The notes: generated by a model not told the origin, from the sequence alone. Numbered from the stretch's first letter, positions 18,987 through 28,943 are shown. The stretch is 64,000 nt of DNA from Geminocystis sp. NIES-3708 (GCF_001548095.1 NZ_AP014815.1:929656-993655); one strand, 5' to 3'. Numbers and translations: made by a program.

Positions 18987-19271
18987 ATGGTAAAAGCAAT
19001 TTGGAATGGTGTTGTCATCGCTGAAAGTGATAATTGTGAGATGGTAGAAGGAAACTACTATTTTCCTGAGAATTCTATCAAGCAAGAATATTTTAAACCA
19101 AGTAATACTCATACCACTTGTTCTTGGAAAGGTGTTGCTAGTTATTATAATATTGTGGTTAATGGACAAGAAAATAAAGATGCAGCATGGTATTATCCTA
19201 ATCCAAAAGATAAAGCTAACAATATTAAAAATTATATAGCTTTTTGGCGTGGCGTAAAAGTTGAGCCTTAA
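18987..19271 (+). CDS. DUF427 domain protein
   Basis: A 94-residue protein covering a whole single DUF427 domain: AIWNGVVIAESDNCEMVEGNYYFP, then the conserved STHTTCSWKG-like box (here NTHTTCSWKGVASYY), then the WYYPNPKDKA and FWRGVKVEP ends. The family has a small beta-barrel fold and no firmly established function. It lies 34 bp after the phosphopantetheinyl transferase gene and is probably cotranscribed with it. Confidence 0.92.
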   Translation: MVKAIWNGVVIAESDNCEMVEGNYYFPENSIKQEYFKPSNTHTTCSWKGVASYYNIVVNGQENKDAAWYYPNPKDKANNIKNYIAFWRGVKVEP

Positions 19272-19356
19272 TAATAATTGATGATTAAGAATTAATAGTT
19301 GATCATAAATTTATTTTTTAATCTATAAGATTAATTTTCATTCCCTAAACAGTTTT

Positions 19357-20532
19357 ATGAATCGTCAAAAATTTCTTCTTGATAATAATATGTTTTCTTT
19401 AACTCATTGGTTAGAAAATCATTGGGCAACTCCTGCTTATAGTGGTTGGGTATTAATTGGTATTGCATTAAGTTTCTTTGGTGCGGCAACAAATACAATG
19501 GCAGGATGGCTTTATGCTTTGAGTGGTGTATTATTATCTTTATTAGGTTTAAATTTTGTTATATCTATTCGTACTTTAAAACAAATTCAGATAAAAAGAT
19601 TACCGATAAAGCCTGTTAGTGTAGGGGATGAATTAACCACAGAATTATTTATTATTAATCCCACAAAACAAGTAAAAAATTTCATTGAAGTTATTGACGA
19701 AATTCCTTTAAGATTGTCAGAAAAAATTATTAATAAAATTGAAACTATATCACCAAAAAGTGAATTAAAAATAGTCTCTTACAATCTTGCTAAAAAAAGA
19801 GGTATTTATCATTGGCATCATGTGAAAATAAAAACTGCTACACCTTTTGGACTGTTTTATGCGACTCGACAAAGACAAGTAGAAGCCAAAGCAATTATTT
19901 ATCCTCAAGTTTTGCCCTTACAAACTTGCCCATTAATTGATAATATCGGTACTCAGGAAGCTAGACAAAGACAAAGTAATAAAATATATCAAAATGCGAC
20001 GGAAGGAATAACAAAAGCAATACGAGAATATCGTTACGGAGATGCCACTAGATTAATACATTGGCGTAGCAGTGCACGTTTTGGTGATTTACAGGTAAGG
20101 GAATTAGAGACTATTACTGGGGGAGAAGAGATTATTATTTGTTTAGACAATTCTTGTGAGTGGGAAGAAAAATATTTTGAAGAAGCTGTGATTGTAGCGT
20201 CTTCTATGTATTTTTACGCCAGTCGTCAACAGTTAGAAGTAAAATTGTGGACAGCAGATATAGGAATAATTCACGGTAATCAAGTAACTTTAGAAACTCT
20301 TGCTGGAATTAATGATGGAGTAACAATGATGAAAGAAATACCTTCTTCTCCTGTCATTTGGTTATCTCAAGATATTAATTCACTCTCGTTATTAACCAAT
20401 GGTAGTCGTTGGATGATGTTTTCTTCTCAACATAAAAGTCAAGTTAGTGTTAAAGATAATTTTTGTAGAGGAATTTTTTATAGTGAAGAAATACCGTTAC
20501 AATCTCAACTGCAAAAACCCTTAATGAATTAG
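19357..20532 (+). CDS. DUF58 domain protein
   Basis: A 391-residue protein. Two N-terminal membrane helices (about residues 28-70) are followed by a beta-rich region (about 75-190) and the DUF58 core (about 200-245, EYRYGDATRLIHWRSSARFG, LQVRELE). The core leads into a von Willebrand A-like fold starting at IIICLDNS, where the usual DxS metal-site motif reads DNS. DUF58 proteins typically work with a MoxR ATPase and a TgpA-like transglutaminase-fold protein. That TgpA-like gene is here at 6838, not adjacent, and no MoxR gene is in the window. Confidence 0.9.
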   Translation: MNRQKFLLDNNMFSLTHWLENHWATPAYSGWVLIGIALSFFGAATNTMAGWLYALSGVLLSLLGLNFVISIRTLKQIQIKRLPIKPVSVGDELTTELFIINPTKQVKNFIEVIDEIPLRLSEKIINKIETISPKSELKIVSYNLAKKRGIYHWHHVKIKTATPFGLFYATRQRQVEAKAIIYPQVLPLQTCPLIDNIGTQEARQRQSNKIYQNATEGITKAIREYRYGDATRLIHWRSSARFGDLQVRELETITGGEEIIICLDNSCEWEEKYFEEAVIVASSMYFYASRQQLEVKLWTADIGIIHGNQVTLETLAGINDGVTMMKEIPSSPVIWLSQDINSLSLLTNGSRWMMFSSQHKSQVSVKDNFCRGIFYSEEIPLQSQLQKPLMN

Positions 20533-20612
20533 GGTGTGATGAAAAAGTTTTTTGATGAGAGTGAGAGATAAGAGTTAAAACAAATACTTAATTTCTGTCT
20601 GTTATTACATTG

Positions 20613-22121
20613 TTAATTTTCAGAATCGTAAAAATAATTTTTTTCAGATTTACCATTTATATCAACGATTAGATTATTTTCATCGCTTAATTCTGATATA
20701 TCATAATCTTTTGTTACTATATTTATTTCTTTTTTTATCAAGATATTTAAAGCTTTTTGATTATAATTAGCTTGAATAAAATAAGGATTAATTTTTAAGG
20801 CAATTCCATAACTATTAATAGATTGTTTATATAATCCTAAATTTGCCTGTAAAATTGCTAAATTATAATAGGCTTTATAATATTGATTATTATGTTTTAT
20901 AGCTAAACGATAATTTCTAATAGCTTCCTTATAATTTCCTAATTCTTGATAAACTATTCCTAAATTATAATAAGCCTCCACGAAATTTGGCTTGAGCTTT
21001 AATGCCTGATTATAGTCTTCAATGGCAGTTTCTTTATCTCCTAATCGATAATAAATACCACCTCTATTATAAAATAATTGATAAAAATTATAATTAATAG
21101 TATTTGCCATATTATAGTCATCTAAAGCATTAAATAATTGATGTAATTTTTCATAGGTAAATCCTCTTTTATAATAAGCAAAAAAATTTAAAGGATTAAT
21201 TGCTATTTCTTTATTATAGTTAACTAATGCTTCTGAATAATTACCTAATTCTTGATAAATATAACCTTTCCAATGATAAGCTAAATCATAATTATTATCT
21301 AATTCTATCGCCTGAGAAAAATCTATTAAGGCTGATTGCTTATTATCTTTTTTATATTGACAAATTCCTCTCAATAAATATATTTTAGGGTTAACATTAT
21401 TTTGTTTAATAGCCTGATCATAAAAAGAGATTGCTTCATCAAAGTTGCCTTTTTTTAAAGATATTTTTGCTAATTTTATGAAAGAATAACCTAGAGATAA
21501 AATATCATTTATATAATAACTTAATCCGCTAATATATAACAATTCATCAGAAGATGATATATTAATAGTCTGTTGTTTTTTAAATTTTAGCAAATTTACA
21601 ATAGTAAACCCAAGAAATATTATGGAGTAAGCTGGAACATTATTATTAAATTTTTCCGAACAAATTGCATAAATAAAAATATTATTAGTTTCTGCTTCTT
21701 GGCAAGATAAATTACATTGAATATCTTGATGATTCCCTTGAAAAGTTTTGAGTAAAATTTTAATATAAGGAGCTTTTTTGACTAAAAAATTACTATTAAT
21801 TAAAGTACTTTCTGAATTTTGAAAATATTTACTATTATCTAACCAAACTAAATTACCAAACCTAGCTAAAAATGCTTCTATTGCCAGTTTACGGTAAAAA
21901 ATAGCTTCTAAAATTTCTCTCAAAGGATAAGTTAAATCATATTTGTTAGCAATATCTTCTGATTCTAAAATAGATTCAACTTTTATTTTTTCGATTATTT
22001 CTTTTTTTATGACAGTAACTTCGCTGTGTAAATAATTTTCTTCACAAATAAGTAATTTTCCCAATGTTAAACGATGACAAAAATCTTGTTGTTGTGCTTT
22101 GAGTGGTGCTATCCAGTCCAT
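20613..22121 (-). CDS. TPR-repeat protein
   Basis: A 502-residue protein. The N-terminal 200 residues match no domain I recognise. From about residue 215 to 460 there are roughly seven consecutive tetratricopeptide repeats, each with the pattern NxxxAYYNxGxxYxxLGNYxxAIxDYxxAI. A short hydrophobic segment (AYSIIFLGFTIVNLLKF, about residues 175-190) precedes the repeats and might be a membrane anchor. The repeats should bind protein partners, which are unknown. The C-terminal 45 residues are acidic and Asn-rich. It is convergent with the DUF58 gene. Confidence 0.87.
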   Translation of the reverse strand: MDWIAPLKAQQQDFCHRLTLGKLLICEENYLHSEVTVIKKEIIEKIKVESILESEDIANKYDLTYPLREILEAIFYRKLAIEAFLARFGNLVWLDNSKYFQNSESTLINSNFLVKKAPYIKILLKTFQGNHQDIQCNLSCQEAETNNIFIYAICSEKFNNNVPAYSIIFLGFTIVNLLKFKKQQTINISSSDELLYISGLSYYINDILSLGYSFIKLAKISLKKGNFDEAISFYDQAIKQNNVNPKIYLLRGICQYKKDNKQSALIDFSQAIELDNNYDLAYHWKGYIYQELGNYSEALVNYNKEIAINPLNFFAYYKRGFTYEKLHQLFNALDDYNMANTINYNFYQLFYNRGGIYYRLGDKETAIEDYNQALKLKPNFVEAYYNLGIVYQELGNYKEAIRNYRLAIKHNNQYYKAYYNLAILQANLGLYKQSINSYGIALKINPYFIQANYNQKALNILIKKEINIVTKDYDISELSDENNLIVDINGKSEKNYFYDSEN

Positions 22122-22253
22122 TATTAATACAACAGTAAACTATTAATTCTATTTTAATCTACGTTTTAAATTCAGATGATTTTATCAATTACCCATATCA
22201 TAATCATCAAAACAGACAAAATCAAAATTTGTTATGTGACATTAATTTCATAG

Positions 22254-22282
22254 TTGATTTGAGTTAATGTGAATGATATTAT
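22254..22282 (+). promoter_or_regulatory. Candidate promoter of trpD
   Basis: A -35 element TTGATT and a -10 element TATTAT are separated by exactly 17 bp, ending 31 bp before the trpD start. This is a good match to a group 1 sigma-70 promoter, but the DNA is AT-rich and the call is by eye. Confidence 0.45.
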
Positions 22283-22313
22283 AAGCAAAATAGTCATATT
22301 ACAATAAATATTA

Positions 22314-23348
22314 ATGAGTACAGATTGGTCAAATTTACTCACACAACTTTTAGATAAACAATCCTTAACTCAAGCACAAGCGGCGGAATTAATGCAAGGA
22401 TGGTTAAAAGAAGAAATTTCTCCTGTGTTATCAGGAGCAATTCTGACGGCTATTCAAAGTAAAGGTGTTAGTGCTACAGAATTAGCAGGAATGGCTCAAG
22501 TATTGCAATCTCAATCTCTCAATTCCGAAAATATCAATCATTCTTATCCTATCATAGATACTTGTGGCACGGGAGGAGATGGCTCATCAACCTTTAATAT
22601 CTCTACTGCAGTGGCATTTGTGGCGGCCGCTGCAGGAGTAAAAGTAGCGAAACATGGTAATCGTTCAGCTTCTAGTAAAGTTGGTTCTGCTGATGTGTTA
22701 GAATATTTAGGGGTCAAGCTAAATGCAGAAGAAAGTCTATATAAACAAGCATTGAATAAAGTTGGAATCACTTTTTTATTCGCTCCTGGATGGCATCCTG
22801 CCATGAAAGCCGTCGCACCTTTACGCAAAGAGTTGAAGATTAGGACTATTTTTAATTTATTAGGTCCTTTAGTCAACCCCTTACGCCCTAATGGGCAAGT
22901 AATCGGTGTATATGATTCACAGTTTATTAAGCCTGTAGCTCAAGCCTTACAATATCTCTCCCTTCGAAAAGCGATTGTTTTGCATGGTAGAGAAAAACTT
23001 GATGAAGCGGGATTAGGAGATATAACAGATTTGGCTTTATTAAGTGATGGAAATATCAGCATTACTACTATTAACCCTCAAGAATTGAATTTTTCTCCTA
23101 CACCTCTTTCAGCTTTAAAAGGTGGTAATGTCGAAGAAAATGCACAAATTCTCACTAATGTACTTCAAGGGAAAGGAACTAAAGCACAGTCTGAAGTCGT
23201 TATATTAAATGCTTCTTTGGCGTTGCAAGTATCGGGTTTAATTCCCATGGGCAAACATACTGAGGGGATTGAAAAATGTAGTCATATTATTTCCAGTGGT
23301 GTTGCTTGGGATAAATTGACAGAATTAGTTAATTTTTTTGCTTTATAG
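22314..23348 (+). CDS. trpD: Anthranilate phosphoribosyltransferase
   Basis: Second step of tryptophan synthesis: couples anthranilate to PRPP in the cytoplasm. The PRPP-binding box [16 protein letters not shown] and the following [21 protein letters not shown] segment are complete, as is the substrate-binding region [19 protein letters not shown]. The length of 344 residues is normal. Like many cyanobacterial trp genes it stands alone rather than in a trp operon. Upstream lies a candidate sigma-70 promoter; I see no leader peptide or attenuator. Confidence 0.97.
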   Translation: MSTDWSNLLTQLLDKQSLTQAQAAELMQGWLKEEISPVLSGAILTAIQSKGVSATELAGMAQVLQSQSLNSENINHSYPIIDTCGTGGDGSSTFNISTAVAFVAAAAGVKVAKHGNRSASSKVGSADVLEYLGVKLNAEESLYKQALNKVGITFLFAPGWHPAMKAVAPLRKELKIRTIFNLLGPLVNPLRPNGQVIGVYDSQFIKPVAQALQYLSLRKAIVLHGREKLDEAGLGDITDLALLSDGNISITTINPQELNFSPTPLSALKGGNVEENAQILTNVLQGKGTKAQSEVVILNASLALQVSGLIPMGKHTEGIEKCSHIISSGVAWDKLTELVNFFAL

Positions 23349-23569
23349 AGATTGTCTAAAGTTAATTTATGAAGATTTTATAAAGTAAGTAGTAATTACT
23401 TAAATGAAAAGATTAACAAGTTAAGTTATAATTTTGCTCAGTATCGATTCTAAAATATATTTAATTATTTTTCAGAAACTATTATTATTAAAAATTAATT
23501 CTGAATTCTATCAGTTAAATTTTAACCCTCCATTTTATAACTTACCAATGGCATGACTACTAACCAACC

Positions 23570-24820
23570 ATGAATGAATCCGATTTAAACTTAGCTGAAT
23601 ATCTCGAATCATCGGCACAAAAACCCGTTAATCGAACTAATCCTGCTATTCGTCAAGGGAAAAAAGTGAGACAAGGAAACGAGTCACAAGAACAAAACAT
23701 GAATTCTAATATAATTGTACCTAGTAATGTCGCTCAAATAAAAGTTATCGGAGTTGGCGGTGGTGGTTGTAATGCCGTTAATCGCATGATACAAGGTAAT
23801 GTAGTCGGAGTTGAATTTTGGCAAATAAATACTGATGCCCAAGCCTTAGCCCAATCCATGGCTACCTATTGTTTACAAATTGGACAAAAACTTACCAGAG
23901 GATTAGGTGCTGGAGGAAATCCAGCTATTGGGCAAAAAGCCGCCGAGGAATCCAGAGACGAAATTGCCAAAGCCTTAGAAAATACAGATTTAGTTTTTAT
24001 TACGGCTGGAATGGGAGGTGGTACAGGTACAGGTGCAGCACCAATTGTGGCAGAAATAGCCAAAGAAATGGGTTGTTTAACAGTAGGAGTTGTCACTCGT
24101 CCTTTTACATTCGAAGGTCGTCGTCGTACTACTCAAGCTGATGATGGAATTTTAGCGTTAGAAAGTAAGGTTGATACTTTAATTGTGATTCCCAATAATA
24201 AGTTATTATCTGTAATTCCCGCAGAAACTCCCTTACAAGAATCTTTTCGAATGGCTGATGATACCCTTAGACAAGGGGTGCAAGGAATATCTGATATTAT
24301 CACAATTCCGGGGCTGGTAAACGTCGATTTTGCGGACGTTAGAGCCGTCATGGCTGATGCTGGTTCGGCTTTAATGGGTATTGGTATTGGCTCTGGAAAA
24401 TCCCGTGCGAAAGAAGGAGCAGTGGCGGCAATTTCTTCTCCGTTACTAGAGTCTTCCATTCAAGGAGCTACTGGAGTAGTTTTAAATATTACAGGAGGAC
24501 ATGATTTAACTTTACACGAAGTTAACACGGCGGCTGAAACCATCTATGAAATTGTTGATCCCAATGCTAATATTATTTTTGGGGCTGTCATTGATGAGAA
24601 AATGCAAGGAGAAGTAAGAATAACTGTCATTGCCACGGGCTTTTCAGGAGAAACAAGAATTAATCCCACGGTGAAAACTGTCATTATACCCAAGCAAGAT
24701 ACTTTAGTAAATCCTAGTAATACCGAAGGGGTAAATAATCCTAACTCAGATTCTAGCAATGTTGCACAGGGTTTAGATATTCCTGAATTTTTACAACGTC
24801 GTCGTTTTCCTCGTCGATAA
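23570..24820 (+). CDS. ftsZ: Cell division protein FtsZ
   Basis: Tubulin-like GTPase that forms the division ring. The tubulin signature GGGTGTG is at about residues 149-155 ([12 protein letters not shown]). The T7 loop ([12 protein letters not shown]) carries the catalytic Asp. The N-terminal GTPase core begins near residue 53 ([14 protein letters not shown]), so there is a polar N-terminal extension of about 50 residues, usual in cyanobacteria. A disordered linker near 365-405 leads to the C-terminal peptide ([11 protein letters not shown]), which fits the binding site for membrane tethers such as SepF or ZipN. Confidence 0.98.
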   Translation: MNESDLNLAEYLESSAQKPVNRTNPAIRQGKKVRQGNESQEQNMNSNIIVPSNVAQIKVIGVGGGGCNAVNRMIQGNVVGVEFWQINTDAQALAQSMATYCLQIGQKLTRGLGAGGNPAIGQKAAEESRDEIAKALENTDLVFITAGMGGGTGTGAAPIVAEIAKEMGCLTVGVVTRPFTFEGRRRTTQADDGILALESKVDTLIVIPNNKLLSVIPAETPLQESFRMADDTLRQGVQGISDIITIPGLVNVDFADVRAVMADAGSALMGIGIGSGKSRAKEGAVAAISSPLLESSIQGATGVVLNITGGHDLTLHEVNTAAETIYEIVDPNANIIFGAVIDEKMQGEVRITVIATGFSGETRINPTVKTVIIPKQDTLVNPSNTEGVNNPNSDSSNVAQGLDIPEFLQRRRFPRR

Positions 24821-24894
24821 ATAGGGGTGGAGGAGAAGAGGAGACTAATTTTTCTTAATTCCTAATTTTTCATTATCAATTATTAACTATTTTT

Positions 24895-25215
24895 ATGGAC
24901 GTTCAAGAATATCAATTATTAACTAGAAAAACGGCTATTTATTCTCAAAATACTTTCTTGGAATACCTTACTTTAGGTTTAGCATCTGAAGCTGGAGAAG
25001 TCAGTGGTGTTGTCAAAAAGTACATCAGAAAAGACTATGATTTAGAAGTAGCTAAAGATAAACTCATTAAAGAATTAGGTGATGTAATCTGGTATTGGGC
25101 AAGATTATGTGATGAGTTAGGTTTAAATCCTGAAGAAGTCATGGAAAAAAATATCAATAAATTGCTTAATAGACAAGTTAATAATACGTTAAAAGGAGAT
25201 GGAGATGACCGATAA
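24895..25215 (+). CDS. MazG-like nucleoside triphosphate pyrophosphohydrolase
   Basis: A 106-residue all-alpha NTP-PPase. The metal-binding residues are in EAGEVSGVVKKYIRKD and in KELGDVIWYWARLCDELGL (ExxE...ExxD pattern). Such enzymes hydrolyse NTPs or dNTPs to monophosphates plus pyrophosphate. The 3' end overlaps the thyX start (annotated ATG at 25199 or 25205), so the two are translationally coupled. A dUTP- or dCTP-consuming activity that feeds the thymidylate synthase would fit this context, but the substrate is an inference. Confidence 0.9.
   Translation: MDVQEYQLLTRKTAIYSQNTFLEYLTLGLASEAGEVSGVVKKYIRKDYDLEVAKDKLIKELGDVIWYWARLCDELGLNPEEVMEKNINKLLNRQVNNTLKGDGDDR
25191..25198 (+). promoter_or_regulatory. 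Shine-Dalgarno site deciding the thyX start
   Basis: The sequence AAAAGGAG lies inside the last codons of the MazG-like gene, six bases before the ATG at 25205 and touching the ATG at 25199. The spacing favours the second start. Strong Shine-Dalgarno motifs are uncommon in this window, so translational coupling looks deliberate. Confidence 0.6.
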
Positions 25216-25978
25216 TGTATCTCTTTTAGATCCTAAATTTGCGGTACAAGTTTTAAGTAAAACAGAAAGACCTAATTTGCTTTGTTATTTGGCAATGCAT
25301 CAAGACTACAGTGAAGATTTTGTAGGTAATGAATTTGAAAAATTATCCGCTTATTCAGAACAAGAATTAGGAGAAAGAATTGTTCGTAATTGTGTTAATA
25401 AGAATCATTGGGGAATCTTGGAACATCCTTCTATTTCCTTTAATGTTATCAATTTTCCTCATTCTGTAATGGTTCAAGCTAGAACTCATCGAGTAGGAAT
25501 AACTTTTGATTGTCAGTCTCAAAGATATACAAGTCAAAGAATTTTGAGGTTAGCAAATCAGTTAAATGAATCCTCGGAAAATCATAATCAATTAATTGAA
25601 GAAGTGTTTTATTTTCGGGGAGTAGGTAACTATTTTGATCGTGAAGGAAATAAATATTTTTATTCAGATTCTGCGAGGAATAATGACATTTTATTTACTA
25701 AAAAAGCCATTGAACATTATGCTGATAAAGTAAATTGTAAAGGCTACTCACCTGAACACGCTAGAGATATTTTAACTCAAAATATTCGACAACATTTTGT
25801 CGTTAGTTTTAACGCTCGAAGTTTATTGCATTTTTGCGATTTACGTTTACCAAAAGACGCTCAACCTGAGATTAGAAATTTAGGTGTTTTATTGTTAAAT
25901 CATTTTGAAGAATGGATGCCTGAAGTTGCTGCTTTTTATGTAAAGAAAAGATTAGGTAAAAATTTATTAGCACCCTAG
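25205..25978 (+). CDS. thyX: FAD-dependent thymidylate synthase ThyX
   Basis: Makes dTMP from dUMP with methylenetetrahydrofolate and FAD, the alternative to ThyA. The dUMP/FAD-binding signature appears as RTHRVGITFDCQSQRYT, the usual variant in cyanobacteria, and the C-terminal half contains SLLHFCDLRLPKDAQPEIR. Two in-frame ATGs exist at 25199 and 25205. I chose 25205 because the purine-rich AAAAGGAG at 25191-25198 is then six bases away. The coding region overlaps the end of the MazG-like gene by 11 bp. The protein is 257 residues from this start. Confidence 0.95.
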   Translation: MTDNVSLLDPKFAVQVLSKTERPNLLCYLAMHQDYSEDFVGNEFEKLSAYSEQELGERIVRNCVNKNHWGILEHPSISFNVINFPHSVMVQARTHRVGITFDCQSQRYTSQRILRLANQLNESSENHNQLIEEVFYFRGVGNYFDREGNKYFYSDSARNNDILFTKKAIEHYADKVNCKGYSPEHARDILTQNIRQHFVVSFNARSLLHFCDLRLPKDAQPEIRNLGVLLLNHFEEWMPEVAAFYVKKRLGKNLLAP

Positions 25979-25995
25979 TTTATTCGTAAACTACA

Positions 25996-26183
25996 ACCTC
26001 AGTTCGATAGAAGAAAAATGATGAAGAGGAGACGGGTGGACAAGTGGACAGGAAGAAAAATTCTCAATATTTGTACATTTGTGGGATAATTTTATTCATT
26101 CATAAGAAATACAATCTCTCTATCTACCTGTCAGCCTGTCTTCCAAATCAGTTTTCACCAATAATTTTATATTGAATTCAGGT
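25996..26183. mobile_element. MITE-like element, copy A
   Basis: A non-coding element of about 188 bp bounded by imperfect inverted ends: ACCTCAGTTCGATA at the left and TATTGAATTCAGGT at the right (11 of 14 positions pair). Inside are GGACAAGTGGACAGG, AATATTTG, TTATTCATTCA and CCTGTCTTCCAA in the same order as in the copy at 63203-63398. It lies between thyX and ctaB, and its right end touches the ctaB stop codon. No transposase is encoded; mobilisation would have to be in trans. Confidence 0.7.
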
Positions 26184-27109
26184 TAATTCGGAATTAATTG
26201 ATGAAAATTTGGTAATGTATCAATGACTATTCCTGTGCATAAAAGCATCATATAAAGAATAGAATATTTAAACATGGATTTTGCCGTATCTTTATCTTCA
26301 GGTTGTTGTAATAATTGCCATGCTTTGACGATAAAACTGATACCCAACATCGTGGCAAAACCGAGATACACTAAGCCTAAACTGTGTAATGGATAAATTA
26401 AAATAAAACTAAAAGCAACGGTGATGAGAGTATAAACCCAAATTTGTTTGACGGTATGGGATGCACCTTCAATAACGGGTAACATAGGCACACCTACTTC
26501 AGCATAATCATCAGAAATCATCAGGGCTAATGCCCAAAAATGAGGAGGAGTCCATAAAAATATTAGCATAAAAATTGCCCACGCACTCCAACTTAAGTCT
26601 CCTGTAACGGCTGCCCAACCTACTAGAGGAGGAATTGCACCTGCGGCACCGCCAATAACGATATTTTGTGTTGTATGACGTTTCAACCAGTGGGTATAAA
26701 TGAGCATATAGAAAATGATACCTGAGATTGCAAGTAAAGCAGAAAGCATATTTACCCAAATGGCAAGTAAGGAAAAAGATAAAATACCTAAAATAGCACC
26801 AAAAATAATAGCATGGTTAGATTGCACTTTACCAGAAGGAATCGGACGTTTTCTGGTTCTTTTCATGTCATAATCAATATCTTGATCATAAACGCAGTTA
26901 AAGGTTTGAGCTGAAGCGGCGGCTAATGTACCTCCTAAAAGGGTGATAATGAGTAAAAATGGATCAATATTACCTTCAGAAGCTATAAACATAGAGGCGG
27001 CGGTGGTAATTAATAGTAAGGGAATAATGCGGGGTTTTGTTAGTTGATAGTAACTTTGGACTACTTGCCCAAAATTTTCGTTGCGAGGTGAAATACTAGA
27101 TCCAATCAT
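26183..27109 (-). CDS. ctaB: Heme o synthase (protoheme IX farnesyltransferase)
   Basis: Integral membrane UbiA-family prenyltransferase that adds farnesyl to heme b to give heme o for cytochrome oxidase. The prenyl-diphosphate-binding motif NCVYDQDIDYDMKRTRKRP (NxxxDxxxD) is at about residue 90. The second Asp-rich segment, SDDYAEVGVPMLP, is at about 205. About eight or nine membrane helices and a length of 308 residues fit the family. It is the second gene after ctaA on the same strand (153-bp gap). A MITE-like element abuts its stop codon. Confidence 0.97.
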   Translation of the reverse strand: MIGSSISPRNENFGQVVQSYYQLTKPRIIPLLLITTAASMFIASEGNIDPFLLIITLLGGTLAAASAQTFNCVYDQDIDYDMKRTRKRPIPSGKVQSNHAIIFGAILGILSFSLLAIWVNMLSALLAISGIIFYMLIYTHWLKRHTTQNIVIGGAAGAIPPLVGWAAVTGDLSWSAWAIFMLIFLWTPPHFWALALMISDDYAEVGVPMLPVIEGASHTVKQIWVYTLITVAFSFILIYPLHSLGLVYLGFATMLGISFIVKAWQLLQQPEDKDTAKSMFKYSILYMMLLCTGIVIDTLPNFHQLIPN

Positions 27110-27262
27110 GGTAATTGTTAAATAAGATGATGATATTGTGATACCTAAAGGTATCTAAAATAATAAGGATTAAACAGTTAGCTTTATTACTGATTCATCT
27201 TTCTGATAAAAAATTAGGATCAATTTAAGCACTATTACCTATTACCTACTGTCAATGTTAGC

Positions 27263-28219
27263 TCACAATTCTGGAACGGAACTTCTTTGATCATCTTTTT
27301 TCGCAAAAACACTGAAAGCAATTAAGATACCAAATAATCCCGCTCCCATCGTATGATGAGCAATGGTAAGAGGTTCGACTTGTAAATGAAGGTAAAAAGT
27401 AGCTATACCCAGTAATATTTGACTAACTAAAATTAAAGCGATATATTTAGTTAATTTTCTTAGTTCTAGGCTTAAAGCAGGAGTTCGCCATGCTAGAATT
27501 ATTAGGGCCATAGTGGCTATAGTGGCAGGAAAGATTCCGATAATATGGCTATTCATGACGATACATAACTGATTCTCCCCAAAACACTGATGTAATGCCC
27601 ATTGAGAGGCGACTAAACCTCCTAATAAACATTGAAGATAAACTAATACTGTGGCTATGATACTCACTACTTTTAATTTACCTACTGTAGCATTGCCCTG
27701 ATAGGGTTTTAAGTTACTGGCGATCGCAACAAGAGTCCCGAAAAATAGTAAAGCTGTACCTAAATGAGCGGTAACAATATCAAAACGGAGTAATTGAGTA
27801 ACGGTTAAACCTCCTAAAACTCCTTGAAAAATGATTAAACTAAGGGCAAAAGTTGAACTTAAGGGCAACCATTGAGGTAATTTTGCTTTATACCACCAAG
27901 ATAAAATCACTAAAACAATGGTGCTTAAACCGATTAATGCCGCATCGAGACGATGAAACCACTCTAAAAATACTTGTAAATTCATTTGCTGAGTGGGTAT
28001 AACCTGACCGTAACACAAAGGCCAATCAGGACAAGCTAATCCAGCATTCATAACCCTTGTCGCCGCACCAATTGCCATTAGGGCTAAAGTAGCAAAAGCA
28101 ATTTTCCACACTAGCCAACGAATCCATTTTAGCGGTTGAGAAGAAGTAATATTATCCTGAGCATAAGAAGAATAAAAAATTGATTCTGTCATATCAAAAA
28201 ATGCTATTGAAGTTATCAT
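27263..28219 (-). CDS. ctaA: Heme A synthase (CtaA/COX15)
   Basis: Oxidises heme o to heme a in the membrane. Eight hydrophobic helices are visible, with the conserved heme-ligand His regions EWFHRLDAALIG, VTAHLGTALLFFG, NSHIIGIFPATIA and IAHHTMGAGLFG. A Cys pair in the second half is suggested by HQCFGENQLC. The 318-residue frame starts at 28219; an internal Met at residue 10 is an equally possible start. The gene forms a likely operon with ctaB, but the oxidase subunit genes are not in the window. Confidence 0.94.
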   Translation of the reverse strand: MITSIAFFDMTESIFYSSYAQDNITSSQPLKWIRWLVWKIAFATLALMAIGAATRVMNAGLACPDWPLCYGQVIPTQQMNLQVFLEWFHRLDAALIGLSTIVLVILSWWYKAKLPQWLPLSSTFALSLIIFQGVLGGLTVTQLLRFDIVTAHLGTALLFFGTLVAIASNLKPYQGNATVGKLKVVSIIATVLVYLQCLLGGLVASQWALHQCFGENQLCIVMNSHIIGIFPATIATMALIILAWRTPALSLELRKLTKYIALILVSQILLGIATFYLHLQVEPLTIAHHTMGAGLFGILIAFSVFAKKDDQRSSVPEL

Positions 28220-28274
28220 TGTTTTGATCTTAACTCAGGTTTTAGTTACTTATACTCATTTTTTTCATCTATTG

Positions 28275-28889
28275 TTATCTTTGAATTTCAAATAATCCTC
28301 GACAACCTGCGTCAACCCAAATACCGTTACTATCATAACCCCATGTATCGTTTTCCCAACATCCAGAGTTACTTAATTGACGCTTTAAAAAAACTCGATC
28401 ACGACGACTAATATTTGTATTACAACGAGTAAAATTACCTCTATCAGAGCCACAAGTTATAGTATCATTAAAAGAATTATTATTGTTACTATTGTTATTT
28501 TTATTATTAGAACCAGATGCTAGTACTGCGGCGATCGCACCTACGGCTAAAACACCACCAATAATAGCCGCAGTATTATCTCCTCCACTATTATTATTAA
28601 TATTATTATTGTTACCTCCTCGATCTCTGACGGAAAATTCAGCACTACAACCTTGATCTACCCAAATACCATTTCTATCATAACCCCAAGTACTTCCTTG
28701 ACGACATTCTGCGTTGCTAATTTGACGAATAAATGTGACTCCTCCTCTAGTATTAGTTTCACAAAAACGATAACGCCCATTTTGAGATTGACAAGTAATT
28801 CTTTGTTGTTGTGCAGAAACGGGATTGCCTTGGGAAAAGAAACCAAAGCTAATAGCACTAATTAAAGCTAATTTATGTAAATTTTTCAT
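28275..28889 (-). CDS. Secreted protein with two DUF3011 domains
   Basis: A 204-residue exported protein. A signal peptide (cleavage near PVSA-QQQ) is followed by two copies of a Cys-containing DUF3011-type domain, at about 27-85 (ITCQSQNGRYRFC ... TWGYDRNGIWVDQGCSAEF) and 145-203 (ITCGSDRGNFTRC ... TWGYDSNGIWVDAGCRGLF). Between them lies an Asn/Gly-rich linker with a hydrophobic stretch (AAIIGGVLAVGAIAAVLAS) that could span the membrane. Each domain has four Cys, suggesting disulfides in the periplasm. Function unknown. It is 54 bp from the TAXI protein gene on the same strand. Confidence 0.85.
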   Translation of the reverse strand: MKNLHKLALISAISFGFFSQGNPVSAQQQRITCQSQNGRYRFCETNTRGGVTFIRQISNAECRQGSTWGYDRNGIWVDQGCSAEFSVRDRGGNNNNINNNSGGDNTAAIIGGVLAVGAIAAVLASGSNNKNNNSNNNNSFNDTITCGSDRGNFTRCNTNISRRDRVFLKRQLSNSGCWENDTWGYDSNGIWVDAGCRGLFEIQR

Positions 28890-28943
28890 GATTAATATTC
28901 TCTATTGAAGTTGTTAGGTTTTTGTGTAAGGAAAAAGACAAGA

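Noticed and set aside
23869-24459. Frames on both strands inside ftsZ
   Set aside because: Shadow frames of the highly conserved FtsZ GTPase domain.
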